Shown here in pieces: positions 53,632 through 61,592 of a stretch of DNA of 64,000 nucleotides (position 1 is the first letter of the stretch; every line of letters starts with the position of its first letter). The DNA is from Flavobacterium sp. (lineage in GTDB: Bacteria; Bacteroidota; Bacteroidia; Flavobacteriales; Flavobacteriaceae). The position numbers and the translations under genes are program-made. A model generated the notes under the pieces. The model was given only the letters and a program-made list of their open reading frames with translations, did not search any database and had not been told where the DNA came from. The DNA lies in NCBI RefSeq assembly GCF_013823965.1, contig NZ_PNNA01000108.1, positions 22,391-86,390 of the forward strand, in the 5' to 3' direction.

Positions 53632-54207
53632 ATGGCTGCATTAATAGACAATATTATAAAACACGTTGCTCTAACTCCGCAAGAACAAGAGCTTTTTTTG
53701 TCTAAAACTGAAACGCATCAATACAAAGCAAAAACTATTTTGCTCAATGCCGGCGAAATCTGCAAGAATTCTTATTTCGTGAATTCGGGCGTGCTGCGAA
53801 GTTTCAACATCAACGATAATATTGTCGAACACGTGATGAGTTTTGCTTGTCAAGGCTGGTGGATTAGTGATATGTACAGCTTGATTTCCCAAAAACCAAG
53901 CAATCTTTTTATAGAAGTTATCGAAGATGCCGAAGTGGTTTTGCTTTCCAAAGAAAATCAAGAGCAATTGTATCACGACATTCCCAAACTGGAACGCTTC
54001 TTTCGGATATTGACTGAAAATGCCTTGGTTGCCAATCAACAACGAATTATGGATAACTTGAGTTTATCGGCAGAAGAACGTTTTGAAAAATTTTCGAAAA
54101 AATATCCTTCGCTCATTCAACAAGTCCCCCAAAAACATATTGCCTCTTTCATTGGCGTCACACCCGAATTTTTTAGTAAAATGAAAAGTAAAATGTTGCG
54201 AAAATAA
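53632..54207 (+). CDS. Crp/Fnr-family transcriptional regulator
   Basis: A 191-residue regulator with an N-terminal cyclic-nucleotide-binding-like beta-roll (about 15-125; TILLNAGEICKNSYFVNSG) and a C-terminal helix-turn-helix (about 150-191; HIASFIGVTPEFFSKMKSKM). It lacks the FNR N-terminal cysteines and the usual cAMP-binding RxS pattern is not obvious, so the effector is unknown. It sits just before the pirin promoter that carries a near-palindromic element, and is the leading candidate for its regulator. Confidence 0.88.
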   Translation: MAALIDNIIKHVALTPQEQELFLSKTETHQYKAKTILLNAGEICKNSYFVNSGVLRSFNINDNIVEHVMSFACQGWWISDMYSLISQKPSNLFIEVIEDAEVVLLSKENQEQLYHDIPKLERFFRILTENALVANQQRIMDNLSLSAEERFEKFSKKYPSLIQQVPQKHIASFIGVTPEFFSKMKSKMLRK

Positions 54208-54240
54208 TCTCTTTCCCATTTCAGGAACCTAAAAGATTTA

Positions 54241-54285
54241 TTAACCTACATTAAGTGATTTCCGTTTACATTGATAGTAAATTTG
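54241..54285 (+). promoter_or_regulatory. Putative operator and promoter upstream of the pirin operon
   Basis: TTAACCTACATTAAGTG (54241-54257), a 20-bp spacer and TAAATTTG (54278-54285). The left block is near-palindromic (TTAA-N6-TTAA). The same 17-bp block, spacer length and -7 box recur before yceI at 55631-55675 with 15 of 17 identical bases. Confidence 0.6.
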
Positions 54286-54317
54286 CTTTATCAAATAACA
54301 ATTAAATATAAGATATT

Positions 54318-55034
54318 ATGGCAACTACAGTTTTACACAAAGCAGACACAAGGGGACATGCAGATCACGGATGGTTAAACGCTTACCATAGTTTTAGCTT
54401 TGCCAGTTGGTACAACCCACATAGAATACAATTCGGAATGTTACGCGTTTTAAACGATGACACCATTGCTGCAGGAATGGGTTTTGGAACACATCCACAC
54501 GACAATATGGAAATTATCACCATTCCGCTAGAAGGCGATTTAGCCCACAAAGACAGTATGGGAAATGCCGCCACCATCAAAACCGGCGACGTGCAGGTGA
54601 TGAGTGCCGGAACCGGAATTCAACACTCCGAGTTCAACCCGAATGCGGATCAACGCACCAAACTTTTCCAAATTTGGGTATTCCCAAAATATAGAAACGT
54701 GCAACCTCGTTACCAACAAATCACTTTGGATACCACGGAACAAAAAAATAATTTTGCACAAATATTGTCTCCAAATCCTGATGATGCCGGAGTTTGGATT
54801 CATCAAGACGCTTGGTTTTACTTGGCTGATTTCGAAGCTGGATTTTCCAAAACCTACGAATTGAAAAAAGAAGGCAACGGACTTTATGTTTTCGTAATTT
54901 CCGGAACCATCACTGTCGACGGCCAAGAATTGGAAACTCGTGATGGTTTGGGCATAACCGATTTTAAAACATTGAATATCAAAGCAACCACCGACGCCAA
55001 ATTTCTATTGATGGAAATACCGATGAAACAATAA
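54318..55034 (+). CDS. Pirin-family protein
   Basis: A 238-residue bicupin of the pirin (YhhW/quercetin 2,3-dioxygenase-like) group. Metal-binding residues are in FGTHPHDNMEIITIP, GTGIQHSE and neighbouring blocks (HADHGWLNAYHSFSFASWYNPHR near the N-terminus). Such proteins bind Fe and some have quercetinase activity or act as redox-sensing cofactors. First gene of a probable operon with a small GNAT and a small iron-sulfur protein. Confidence 0.92.
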   Translation: MATTVLHKADTRGHADHGWLNAYHSFSFASWYNPHRIQFGMLRVLNDDTIAAGMGFGTHPHDNMEIITIPLEGDLAHKDSMGNAATIKTGDVQVMSAGTGIQHSEFNPNADQRTKLFQIWVFPKYRNVQPRYQQITLDTTEQKNNFAQILSPNPDDAGVWIHQDAWFYLADFEAGFSKTYELKKEGNGLYVFVISGTITVDGQELETRDGLGITDFKTLNIKATTDAKFLLMEIPMKQ

Positions 55035-55044
55035 ATCAAAAACA

Positions 55045-55329
55045 ATGGACGAAACAATAGGATTAGAATTAAACGACACAAAAGGATACTTTTATGTTTC
55101 GGTTGACGGGAAACAAGAAGCAAAAATGACTTTTGTTTTTGCGGGCAAAGACAAGATGATCATTGACCACACCGAAGTCAATCCAGGCAATAACGGTAAA
55201 GGTTTTGGCAAAAAAATGGTTGCAAAAGCAGTTGAATTTGCAAGAGAAAAAAAAATTACGCTTGTCCCACTTTGTCCTTTTGCAAAAAGTGTTTTCGATA
55301 AAAATCCAGAATTTAGAGATGTTTTGTAA
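55045..55329 (+). CDS. Small GNAT-family acetyltransferase (YjdJ-like)
   Basis: A 94-residue minimal acetyltransferase. The acetyl-CoA loop is NPGNNGKGFGKKMVAKAVEFARE, and the terminal LVPLCPFAKSVFDKNPEF is a conserved feature of the YjdJ group. It starts 10 nt after the pirin stop. In E. coli yjdJ and yjdI are adjacent, and here too an iron-sulfur YjdI-like gene follows. Confidence 0.85.
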   Translation: MDETIGLELNDTKGYFYVSVDGKQEAKMTFVFAGKDKMIIDHTEVNPGNNGKGFGKKMVAKAVEFAREKKITLVPLCPFAKSVFDKNPEFRDVL

Positions 55330-55346
55330 ACTTGAATTCAAAAATC

Positions 55347-55571
55347 ATGAATCCTAACGACTTGAAAAAAGAATATACCAACGGCGAAGTGACCGTGGTA
55401 TGGCAATCCGGAAAATGCATTCATTCGGCCAATTGCGTCAAGAACAATCCCGCAGTTTTTCAACCCAAAGAGAAACCTTGGATAAAAATCGACAGCTCCT
55501 CAACGGACAAAATCATCGAAACGGTACAAAAATGTCCATCGGGTGCTTTAACGTTTTACAAAAATGAATAA
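55347..55571 (+). CDS. Small (4Fe-4S) mono-cluster protein, YjdI-like
   Basis: A 74-residue protein with cysteines in GKCIHSANCVKNNPAVF and KCPSGALTF, the arrangement of the Mjh-type single iron-sulfur protein family. The ATG at 55347 is used; an upstream in-frame TTG would add five residues. It follows the small GNAT gene by 17 nt and ends the pirin operon. Electron donor or acceptor unknown. Confidence 0.82.
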   Translation: MNPNDLKKEYTNGEVTVVWQSGKCIHSANCVKNNPAVFQPKEKPWIKIDSSSTDKIIETVQKCPSGALTFYKNE

Positions 55572-55592
55572 AATATAAATGATCTAAATAAC

Positions 55593-55625
55593 AAACCGGA
55601 ATACTAAATAGTTTTCCGGTTTTTT
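55593..55625 (+). terminator. Terminator after the iron-sulfur protein gene
   Basis: AAACCGGAA pairs with TTCCGGTTT; an inner ACT/AGT pair closes an AT loop. A T run follows. Confidence 0.85.
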
Positions 55626-55630
55626 CGTTC

Positions 55631-55675
55631 TTAATCTAGATTAAGTGCTCCATCGGTAGTGTCACCGTAAATTTG
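55631..55675 (+). promoter_or_regulatory. Putative operator and promoter upstream of yceI
   Basis: TTAATCTAGATTAAGTG (55631-55647), a 20-bp spacer and TAAATTTG (55668-55675). TTAATCTAGATTAA is a perfect 14-bp palindrome. It matches the pirin element in sequence and spacing, and the downstream CYTTATCAAA is also shared. Confidence 0.65.
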
Positions 55676-55712
55676 CCTTATCAAAATGAAATAACAATTA
55701 AAAAATAAAATT

Positions 55713-56240
55713 ATGGCAACTACAAAATGGGCAATTGACCCAACACACTCAGAAATTGGTTTTAAAGTAAAACACATGATGTTTACCAATGTTTCCGGAA
55801 AATTTGGAACTTACGATGCAAACATCGCAACCGAAGATGACAACTTCGAAAATGCAAGTATCGAATTCTCGGCAGACATCAATTCTATTGACACGAATAA
55901 TGCTGACAGAGACAATCACTTGAAAAGCGTTGACTTTTTTGATGCTGACAATCATCCAAAATTGACTTTCAAAGCATCGTCTTTTACTAAAAAAGACGGA
56001 GATTACGAATTGACAGGAGATTTAACTTTAAGAGGAATAACAAAATCCGTGAAATTCCCAGTAGAATTCAGCGGATTGATGCAAGACCCTTGGGGAAACA
56101 CCAAAGCGGGGTTGAACATTTATGGTAAAATTAACCGTAAAGACTGGGGTTTAAACTGGAATTCAGCATTGGAAACTGGCGGAGTTTTAGTTGGAGAAGA
56201 AGTAAAATTGAATATTGAATTACAATTGGCAAAACAATAA
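55713..56240 (+). CDS. YceI-family protein (lipocalin-like)
   Basis: A 175-residue member of the YceI family, whose beta-barrel binds polyisoprenoid lipids in known structures. Hallmarks are KWAIDPTHSEIGFKVKHMM near the N-terminus, HLKSVDFFDADNHPKLTF and the final YGKINRKDWGLNWN. There is no signal peptide, so it would be cytoplasmic. It has its own promoter copy of the pirin-type element, then a terminator, so it forms a second transcription unit of the same apparent regulon. Confidence 0.93.
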   Translation: MATTKWAIDPTHSEIGFKVKHMMFTNVSGKFGTYDANIATEDDNFENASIEFSADINSIDTNNADRDNHLKSVDFFDADNHPKLTFKASSFTKKDGDYELTGDLTLRGITKSVKFPVEFSGLMQDPWGNTKAGLNIYGKINRKDWGLNWNSALETGGVLVGEEVKLNIELQLAKQ

Positions 56241-56271
56241 ATCATTTAAAAAACTGGTTTAAAAGATGTAC

Positions 56272-56308
56272 AAACGGCTAAATTTCTCAAAGAAGTTTAG
56301 CCGTTTTT
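56272..56308 (+). terminator. Terminator after yceI
   Basis: AAACGGCTAAA pairs with TTTAGCCGTTT around a 13-nt loop with a T tail. Confidence 0.85.
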
Positions 56309-56353
56309 CTATTGTGTTCCTATTATCTTTCTCGATAAATACTAAAAAAACAC

Positions 56354-56361
56354 TATTTTTG
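56354..56361 (+). promoter_or_regulatory. -7 promoter box for fabD
   Basis: TATTTTTG lies 70 nt before the fabD ATG, giving a long leader that contains a short hairpin and AT-rich repeats. Confidence 0.5.
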
Positions 56362-56374
56362 CAACGCAGTTTTT

Positions 56375-56425
56375 TTTCTCTTTTTAGAGAAACTTTAAAC
56401 TTTTAAACCTTAAACTTTTAAACTA
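56375..56425 (+). repeat. Hairpin plus CTTTTAAAC-type repeats in the fabD leader
   Basis: TTTCTCT (56375-56381) pairs with AGAGAAA (56386-56392) around TTTT, followed by four near-repeats of the type CTTTAAAC/CTTTTAAAC before the fabD ATG. No known riboswitch is recognised. Confidence 0.45.
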
Positions 56426-56431
56426 AAATAG

Positions 56432-57304
56432 ATGAAAGCATACGTTTTTCCAGGTCAAGGAGCACAATTCACCGGAATGGGCAAAGATTTATATGAAAAC
56501 TCGGCATTGGCCAAAGATTTATTCGAAAAAGCCAATGAAATTTTGGGTTTCCGCATCACGGACATTATGTTTGAAGGCACAGCCGAAGAATTGAAAGAAA
56601 CTAAAGTTACCCAACCGGCCGTTTTCTTGCATTCGGTGATTTTGGCCAAAACCTTGGAAGATTTCAAACCGGAAATGGTGGCGGGACATTCTTTGGGCGA
56701 ATTCTCGGCCTTGGTTGCCAATGGTGTTTTGTCTTTTGAAGACGGATTGAAATTGGTTTCCCAAAGAGCTTTGGCAATGCAAAAAGCCTGCGAAATAACG
56801 CCTTCAACTATGGCAGCCGTTTTGGGATTGGCCGACAACGTTGTGGAAGAAGTTTGCGCTTCGATTGATGGAGTTGTAGTGGCAGCCAATTACAACTGCC
56901 CGGGACAATTGGTGATTTCTGGAGAATTCTCGGCAGTGGAAAAAGCCTGTGAAGCGATGAAAGCAGCCGGAGCAAAAAGAGCCTTGTTATTGCCTGTTGG
57001 CGGAGCTTTCCATTCGCCAATGATGGAACCGGCAAGAGAGGAATTGGCCGCAGCCATTGAAGCGACGACATTCTCCACTCCTATTTGTCCAGTGTATCAA
57101 AATGTGACAGCATCGGCTGTTTCTGATGCCAACGAAATCAAGAAAAACTTGATTATCCAATTGACGGCTCCCGTGAAATGGACGCAATCCGTGCAACAAA
57201 TGATTGCCGACGGTGCGACTTTGTTCACCGAAGTAGGTCCTGGAAAAGTATTGGCTGGATTGATTGGAAAAATCAATAAAGAAGCGGCTACGGCGAACGC
57301 TTAA
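56432..57304 (+). CDS. fabD: Malonyl-CoA:ACP transacylase
   Basis: A 290-residue enzyme loading malonyl onto acyl carrier protein for fatty acid synthesis. It begins KAYVFPGQGAQFTGMG; the nucleophile is S87 in GHSLGEFSAL, and the catalytic His is in GGAFHSPMMEPA. The final FTEVGPGKVLAGLIGKI block matches the family. Other fab genes are not in the window. Confidence 0.96.
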   Translation: MKAYVFPGQGAQFTGMGKDLYENSALAKDLFEKANEILGFRITDIMFEGTAEELKETKVTQPAVFLHSVILAKTLEDFKPEMVAGHSLGEFSALVANGVLSFEDGLKLVSQRALAMQKACEITPSTMAAVLGLADNVVEEVCASIDGVVVAANYNCPGQLVISGEFSAVEKACEAMKAAGAKRALLLPVGGAFHSPMMEPAREELAAAIEATTFSTPICPVYQNVTASAVSDANEIKKNLIIQLTAPVKWTQSVQQMIADGATLFTEVGPGKVLAGLIGKINKEAATANA

Positions 57305-57308
57305 AATT

Positions 57309-57341
57309 AGTATTCAGTGGTCAAGTTTTTAGTGATCAGTG
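57309..57341. repeat. Inverted repeat flanking the second toxin-antitoxin pair (left copy)
   Basis: This 33-bp stretch, beginning AGTATTCAGTGGTC and ending TTTTTAGTGATCAGTG, is matched in reverse complement at 57989-58019 with a few substitutions and a small length difference. It contains internal CAGTG/AGTGATC sub-repeats. Confidence 0.6.
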
Positions 57342-57354
57342 TGTTAATAAACGG

Positions 57355-57389
57355 AATCCTCATAAACTTTAAGTTTGTGGGGATTTTTT
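57355..57389. terminator. Terminator between fabD and the toxin gene
   Basis: AATCCTCATAAAC pairs with GTTTGTGGGGATT (with G-U pairs) around a short AT loop, followed by T residues. Serves fabD and possibly the convergent toxin gene. Confidence 0.75.
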
Positions 57390-57393
57390 GTTT

Positions 57394-57711
57394 TCAAAGC
57401 TCCTTCGCTTCCTCACAATGATTATTGATAATTCCTGTAACTAAATAATTGTTCTCTTTTTTCTCAAAGAAAACATACCAAGTCGTTCTGTTGTTCGATT
57501 TATAAAAAATGTAGTGGGAGCCAAGATACCGAAGTTTTTGGGGAGTATTTTTATGTGGAAAATTATTAATTTCATAAAAAATGAAATCTACAATTTTATC
57601 AATATAATGTTGGGCATTTTCAGAATAACTAAAATATTCTTCCCTGAAAAGGGTATAAACCAATTCATCAAAGTAATCTAAAACACTATCCTTAAAAATT
57701 ATTTTTTCCAA
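57394..57711 (-). CDS. RelE/ParE-like toxin
   Basis: A 105-residue protein with the toxin outline: SVLDYFDELVYTLFREEYFSY and a helical hairpin, YLGSHYIFYKSNNRTTWYVFFEKKENNYLVTGIINNH as the central and terminal strands. The start appears to be TTG at 57711, inside the end of the antitoxin-like gene; no ATG is suitably placed, so coupling is likely. Activity unknown. Confidence 0.68.
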   Translation of the reverse strand: MEKIIFKDSVLDYFDELVYTLFREEYFSYSENAQHYIDKIVDFIFYEINNFPHKNTPQKLRYLGSHYIFYKSNNRTTWYVFFEKKENNYLVTGIINNHCEEAKEL

Positions 57712-57896
57712 GGATATGCTTTTATTCTTTTGTGCATTTCAGCTTTGAATTCTTCTGGAGTCAATCCATTTGCGAATTCAGCATCAAAATCAAAAGTAGC
57801 CCTGTCAATTCCCTTGAATTTCACTTTCGAAGATTCATAAGCAACGTTAGGCTCTTCTACTTTATTGATTTTCGGATTGTCTTTTTTAGGATTCAT
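57699..57896 (-). CDS. Antitoxin-like small protein
   Basis: A 65-residue polar protein beginning NPKKDNPKINKVEEPN, with FANGLTPEEFKAEMHKRIKAYPWKK at the end. The C-terminal AEMHKRI..PWKK pattern is seen in small partners encoded just ahead of RelE-type toxins. It overlaps the toxin gene by 13 nt. Called on pairing; no DNA-binding domain is visible. Confidence 0.55.
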   Translation of the reverse strand: MNPKKDNPKINKVEEPNVAYESSKVKFKGIDRATFDFDAEFANGLTPEEFKAEMHKRIKAYPWKK

Positions 57897-57944
57897 CGCT
57901 TTTGTTTTAACATAACAAACTTACAACTAATTATTTAAATCAAA

Positions 57945-57979
57945 AAATCCTAAATTATCGAGTTGGTAATTTAGGATTT
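57945..57979. terminator. Terminator after galE
   Basis: AAATCCTAAATTA pairs perfectly with TAATTTAGGATTT around a 9-nt loop; T-rich on both sides, so it can work in both directions. It lies between the galE stop and the antitoxin ATG. Confidence 0.85.
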
Positions 57980-57988
57980 CGTTTTTTT

Positions 57989-58019
57989 ACTGAACACTAA
58001 AAACGGAGCACTGATTACT
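57989..58019. repeat. Inverted repeat flanking the second toxin-antitoxin pair (right copy)
   Basis: Reverse-complement partner of 57309-57341; in this orientation the minus strand reads AGTAATCAGTGCTC...TTTTTAGTGTTCAGT. Its last 5 bases include the galE stop codon. Confidence 0.6.
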
Positions 58020-59031
58020 TGTTCCTGACTTTCTGCTCCCATTTCCAGGCGCTTTCCATTGCTTCATCCAAAGTGGATTGTGCTTTCCAGCCCAAAACAT
58101 TGTTTGCTTTATCGGTATTGGCGTAAGCCGAAGTGATGTCGCCTTCTCTACGGGCAACAATCTTGTAAGGCAATTTTTGTCCGCTTACTTTTTCGAAGGA
58201 ATGAATCACTTCCAAAACCGAGCTTCCGGTTCCGGTTCCCAAATTGAAAACCTCCACTTTGTCCAAATTCTTTTTCTCCAACAAGCGTTGCAAGGCAATC
58301 ACATGGGCTTTCGCCAAATCGACTACGTGAATATAATCGCGGATACAAGTCCCGTCGGGAGTTGGATAATCATCTCCGTAAACCGATAATTCTTTTCGCA
58401 AGCCCAATCCGGTTTGGGTGATAAACGGCACCAAATTTTGTGGAACTCCTAAAGGCAATTCCCCAATTTCGGCCGATGAATGCGCTCCAATTGGGTTGAA
58501 ATAACGCAACAAAATCGCATTGATATTGGTCACTTTGGCAGCATCTGTAATGATTTCTTCGCCTATTTGCTTGGTATTTCCATAAGGTGACATTGCGGTT
58601 TGAATGGATGCATCTTCAGTAATGGGCATTTTTTCGGCTTGACCGTAAACCGTGCAAGACGAACTAAAAATAAAGTTGGCCTCGGGTTGTTTTTGTAATT
58701 CCTGAAGCAAATAAATTAAAGTATTCAGGTTGTTTTCATAATACAACAATGGATTTCCAACGCTCTCGCCCACTGCTTTTGAAGCCGCAAAATGGATAAC
58801 GCCAGCGATATCACGATGTCTTTTGAAAAAATCTTGCACTTTTTCTTTGTCGCGTAAATCCAAATTTTCGAATGCCGTGTTGATTCCCGTAATGTTGGCA
58901 ATTCCGTCCAGAACATTTAATGAAGTGTTCGAAAGATTGTCAATAATGACTACTTCAAAACCCTGATTTTGCAATTCGACCACGGTATGTGAACCGATAA
59001 AACCCAAACCACCTGTTACTAGTATTTTCAT
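58015..59031 (-). CDS. galE: UDP-glucose 4-epimerase
   Basis: A 338-residue short-chain dehydrogenase-type epimerase interconverting UDP-glucose and UDP-galactose. NAD motif GGLGFIGSHTV; catalytic SSCTVYG and YGNTKQIGEE (Tyr/Lys pair); substrate region RYFNPIGAH; IRDYIHVVDLAKAH. Length is normal. It precedes, on the same strand, no other gene before the terminator, and follows a DegT-type aminotransferase by 30 nt, so the two form a surface-sugar unit. Confidence 0.95.
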   Translation of the reverse strand: MKILVTGGLGFIGSHTVVELQNQGFEVVIIDNLSNTSLNVLDGIANITGINTAFENLDLRDKEKVQDFFKRHRDIAGVIHFAASKAVGESVGNPLLYYENNLNTLIYLLQELQKQPEANFIFSSSCTVYGQAEKMPITEDASIQTAMSPYGNTKQIGEEIITDAAKVTNINAILLRYFNPIGAHSSAEIGELPLGVPQNLVPFITQTGLGLRKELSVYGDDYPTPDGTCIRDYIHVVDLAKAHVIALQRLLEKKNLDKVEVFNLGTGTGSSVLEVIHSFEKVSGQKLPYKIVARREGDITSAYANTDKANNVLGWKAQSTLDEAMESAWKWEQKVRNK

Positions 59032-59061
59032 TTTAATTTTTTTAACCTCGGATTAGTAGAT

Positions 59062-60192
59062 TTATTTCAAAAATTCCAAGACGCTATCAGTAATAAACTT
59101 GATTTGCTCATCGTCTAATTCGGTGTGCATTGGCAACGAAATCACTTCTTTTACCAATTGATTGGTCACCGGAAAATCTTCTTCTTTATATCTTGAATCC
59201 AAATAGGCTTTTTGCAAATGCAAAGGAATTGGATAATAAATCGCACAAGGAATACCTTTGTCCAACAAATGTTGCATCAATCCATTCCTGTCGGCGTTGA
59301 TGATTCGCAAAGTATATTGATGAAAAACGTGGCAGTCGCAAATCTCGCAAATACTTGGTGCGATGATGTTTTTGTGACCTTCAAAAGCTGCCGTGTATTT
59401 TCGGGCTGCATTTTGACGCGCGGTGTTGTATTCGTCCAAAAATGGCAATTTGGCGTTTAAAACAGCAGCTTGAATACTGTCCAATCTTGAATTTACGCCC
59501 ACCACGTCGTGATGGTAACGCTCATACATTCCGTGATTCACGATTCCCCTGATTTTGTGTGCCAAAGCATCATCATTGGTAAAAATAGCTCCACCATCTC
59601 CGTAACATCCTAGATTTTTAGACGGAAAAAACGAGGTTGCCCCAACGTGTCCAATTGTTCCCGCTTTCTTTTTGGTTCCGTCAGAAAACTTGCAATTGGC
59701 CCCAATGGCTTGTGCATTGTCTTCAATAACATAAAGATTGTTTTCTTTGGCAATAGCCATAATGGCTTCCATATTAGCGGCACGACCGAACAAATGTACG
59801 GGTACGATGGCTTTAGTTTTTGGCGTGATTGCTTTCTTGATTCTTTCGATGGAAATATTCATATTATGCAAATCCACGTCAACCAAAACTGGCGTGAGTT
59901 GCAACAAGGCAATAACCTCAACCGTTGCGGCAAAGGTAAAATCGGCTGTAATTACTTCATCACCGGGTTTTAAATCCAATCCCATCATGGCAATTTGCAA
60001 GGCATCGGTACCGTTTGCACAAGGAATTACGTGTTTTACGCCGAGATATTCTTCGAGATTTTTTTGGAATTGGTGAACTTGAGGTCCGTTAATGTAGGTG
60101 TTGGTGTCGAGAACTTCTTGGATTGAAATGTTAACGGTGTCTTTTATTTTATCGTATTGACTTTTCAAGTCAACCATTTGTATTTTTTTCAT
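59062..60192 (-). CDS. DegT/DnrJ/EryC1/StrS sugar aminotransferase
   Basis: A 376-residue PLP aminotransferase acting on nucleotide sugars. The PLP lysine is in TSFFPSKNLGCYGDGGAIF; other family blocks are VIPCANGTDALQIAMMGL, DFTFAATVEVI, VPVHLFGRAANME and YVIEDNAQAIGA. The C-terminus QYTLRIINADRNGLMQHL is typical. It probably makes an amino sugar for LPS O-antigen or glycan; precise sugar unknown. Divergent from kdtA. Confidence 0.93.
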   Translation of the reverse strand: MKKIQMVDLKSQYDKIKDTVNISIQEVLDTNTYINGPQVHQFQKNLEEYLGVKHVIPCANGTDALQIAMMGLDLKPGDEVITADFTFAATVEVIALLQLTPVLVDVDLHNMNISIERIKKAITPKTKAIVPVHLFGRAANMEAIMAIAKENNLYVIEDNAQAIGANCKFSDGTKKKAGTIGHVGATSFFPSKNLGCYGDGGAIFTNDDALAHKIRGIVNHGMYERYHHDVVGVNSRLDSIQAAVLNAKLPFLDEYNTARQNAARKYTAAFEGHKNIIAPSICEICDCHVFHQYTLRIINADRNGLMQHLLDKGIPCAIYYPIPLHLQKAYLDSRYKEEDFPVTNQLVKEVISLPMHTELDDEQIKFITDSVLEFLK

Positions 60193-60326
60193 TTAACCTT
60201 TTATTTGAATTTACTAAAACACAACCTCGATTGTATTTTAAATTTAGAACAAAAATAGGGATTTTAGCAGAATGATTTTATAGATAATTAAAAGAAAACG
60301 TAATTTAGCACCAGAAATTTTTTGAT

Positions 60327-61568
60327 ATGCTTTTCCTTTACGATCTAATTGTTCAAATTGCTGGTTTTTTATTAAAAATCATCGCTCTTTTCAGTCCAAA
60401 AATCAAACTTTTTATAGATGGACGAAAGCCGGTTTTTGAAATTTTGCAAACCAAAATCAATCCAAACGACAAAACCATTTGGTTCCACGCTGCTTCCCTT
60501 GGCGAATACGAGCAAGGTTTGCCCGTGATTGAAAAAATAAAAGAGAAATTCCCCAATCATAAAATCGTCATCACTTTTTTTTCGCCGTCAGGTTATGAAG
60601 TTCGAAAAAATAATGCGGTTGCCGATGTTACGATATATTTGCCTTTGGATACCAGAAAAAATGCGAAAGATTTTTTGTCGTTGGTCCATCCTGAAATGGT
60701 GTTCTTCATCAAATATGAATATTGGCCGAATTATTTGAACGAATTGCGAAAACTAGAAACTCCAACCTATTTGATTTCGGGAATTTTCAGGAAAAACCAA
60801 CTATTTTTTAAATGGCATGGTGGATTTTACAGAAAAGCATTGGAAACATTTACTTACTTTTTTGTACAAAACGAAAGTTCCAAAAAATTGTTGTTGGAAT
60901 TAGGCAAAACCAATGTGGCCGTTTCCGGAGATACGCGTTTTGATAGAGTAGCCACAATTTTAGAAAAAGACAATTCCCTGGATTTTATCGAAACATTCAA
61001 AAATGATACTTTGACGATTGTTGTGGGAAGTTCGTGGCCAAAAGACGAGAATTTATTGGTGGAATATATCAATCAAACTTCTGGAAAAGTGAAGTTCATC
61101 ATTGCGCCACATAATATTAAAAGCGAACAAATTCAGGAATTAAAAAATTCTATTACCAAAAAAACTGTTCTTTTTTCGGAAAAATCAACTAAAAATCTGG
61201 CTGATTTTGATGTCTTCCTCATTGACACCATAGGAATTTTGACCAAAATTTACAGTTATGCCGATATTGCTTATGTTGGCGGAGGCTTCGGAAATCCGGG
61301 AGTTCACAATATTTTAGAACCTGCTACTTTTGGTGTTCCAATCGTTATTGGTCCCAATTTTTCACATTTTGCCGAAGCAACGGCCTTGGTAAATATGGAA
61401 GGTTGCATTTCCATTTCAGATAAAAAAGGTCTTTTTGATGCTTTTTCCAATTTGATTGCCAACGACGACATTCGACACGAAAAAGGACATATTTGCAGCA
61501 CTTTCGTACAAATGAATAAGGGAGCTACTACCATTATTTTAAAGTCCATATTGAAAGACAAAAATTAA
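60327..61568 (+). CDS. kdtA: 3-deoxy-D-manno-octulosonic acid transferase
   Basis: A 413-residue glycosyltransferase (also called waaA) attaching Kdo to lipid A precursor at the inner membrane. An N-terminal membrane anchor is followed by WFHAASLGEYEQGLPVIEKI (catalytic Glu), ITFFSPSGYEVRKN, FIKYEYWPNYLNEL and the C-terminal YVGGGFGNPGVHNILEPATFGVP. Length is normal. The peptidase gene downstream starts 24 nt after its stop. Confidence 0.94.
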   Translation: MLFLYDLIVQIAGFLLKIIALFSPKIKLFIDGRKPVFEILQTKINPNDKTIWFHAASLGEYEQGLPVIEKIKEKFPNHKIVITFFSPSGYEVRKNNAVADVTIYLPLDTRKNAKDFLSLVHPEMVFFIKYEYWPNYLNELRKLETPTYLISGIFRKNQLFFKWHGGFYRKALETFTYFFVQNESSKKLLLELGKTNVAVSGDTRFDRVATILEKDNSLDFIETFKNDTLTIVVGSSWPKDENLLVEYINQTSGKVKFIIAPHNIKSEQIQELKNSITKKTVLFSEKSTKNLADFDVFLIDTIGILTKIYSYADIAYVGGGFGNPGVHNILEPATFGVPIVIGPNFSHFAEATALVNMEGCISISDKKGLFDAFSNLIANDDIRHEKGHICSTFVQMNKGATTIILKSILKDKN

Positions 61569-61592
61569 AAATTATAACCTAAATCCAATACA

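Noticed and set aside
56390..56425. CTTTTAAAC repeats as a CRISPR-like array
   Set aside because: Units are under 10 bp, spaced by at most a few bases, with no spacers and no cas genes.
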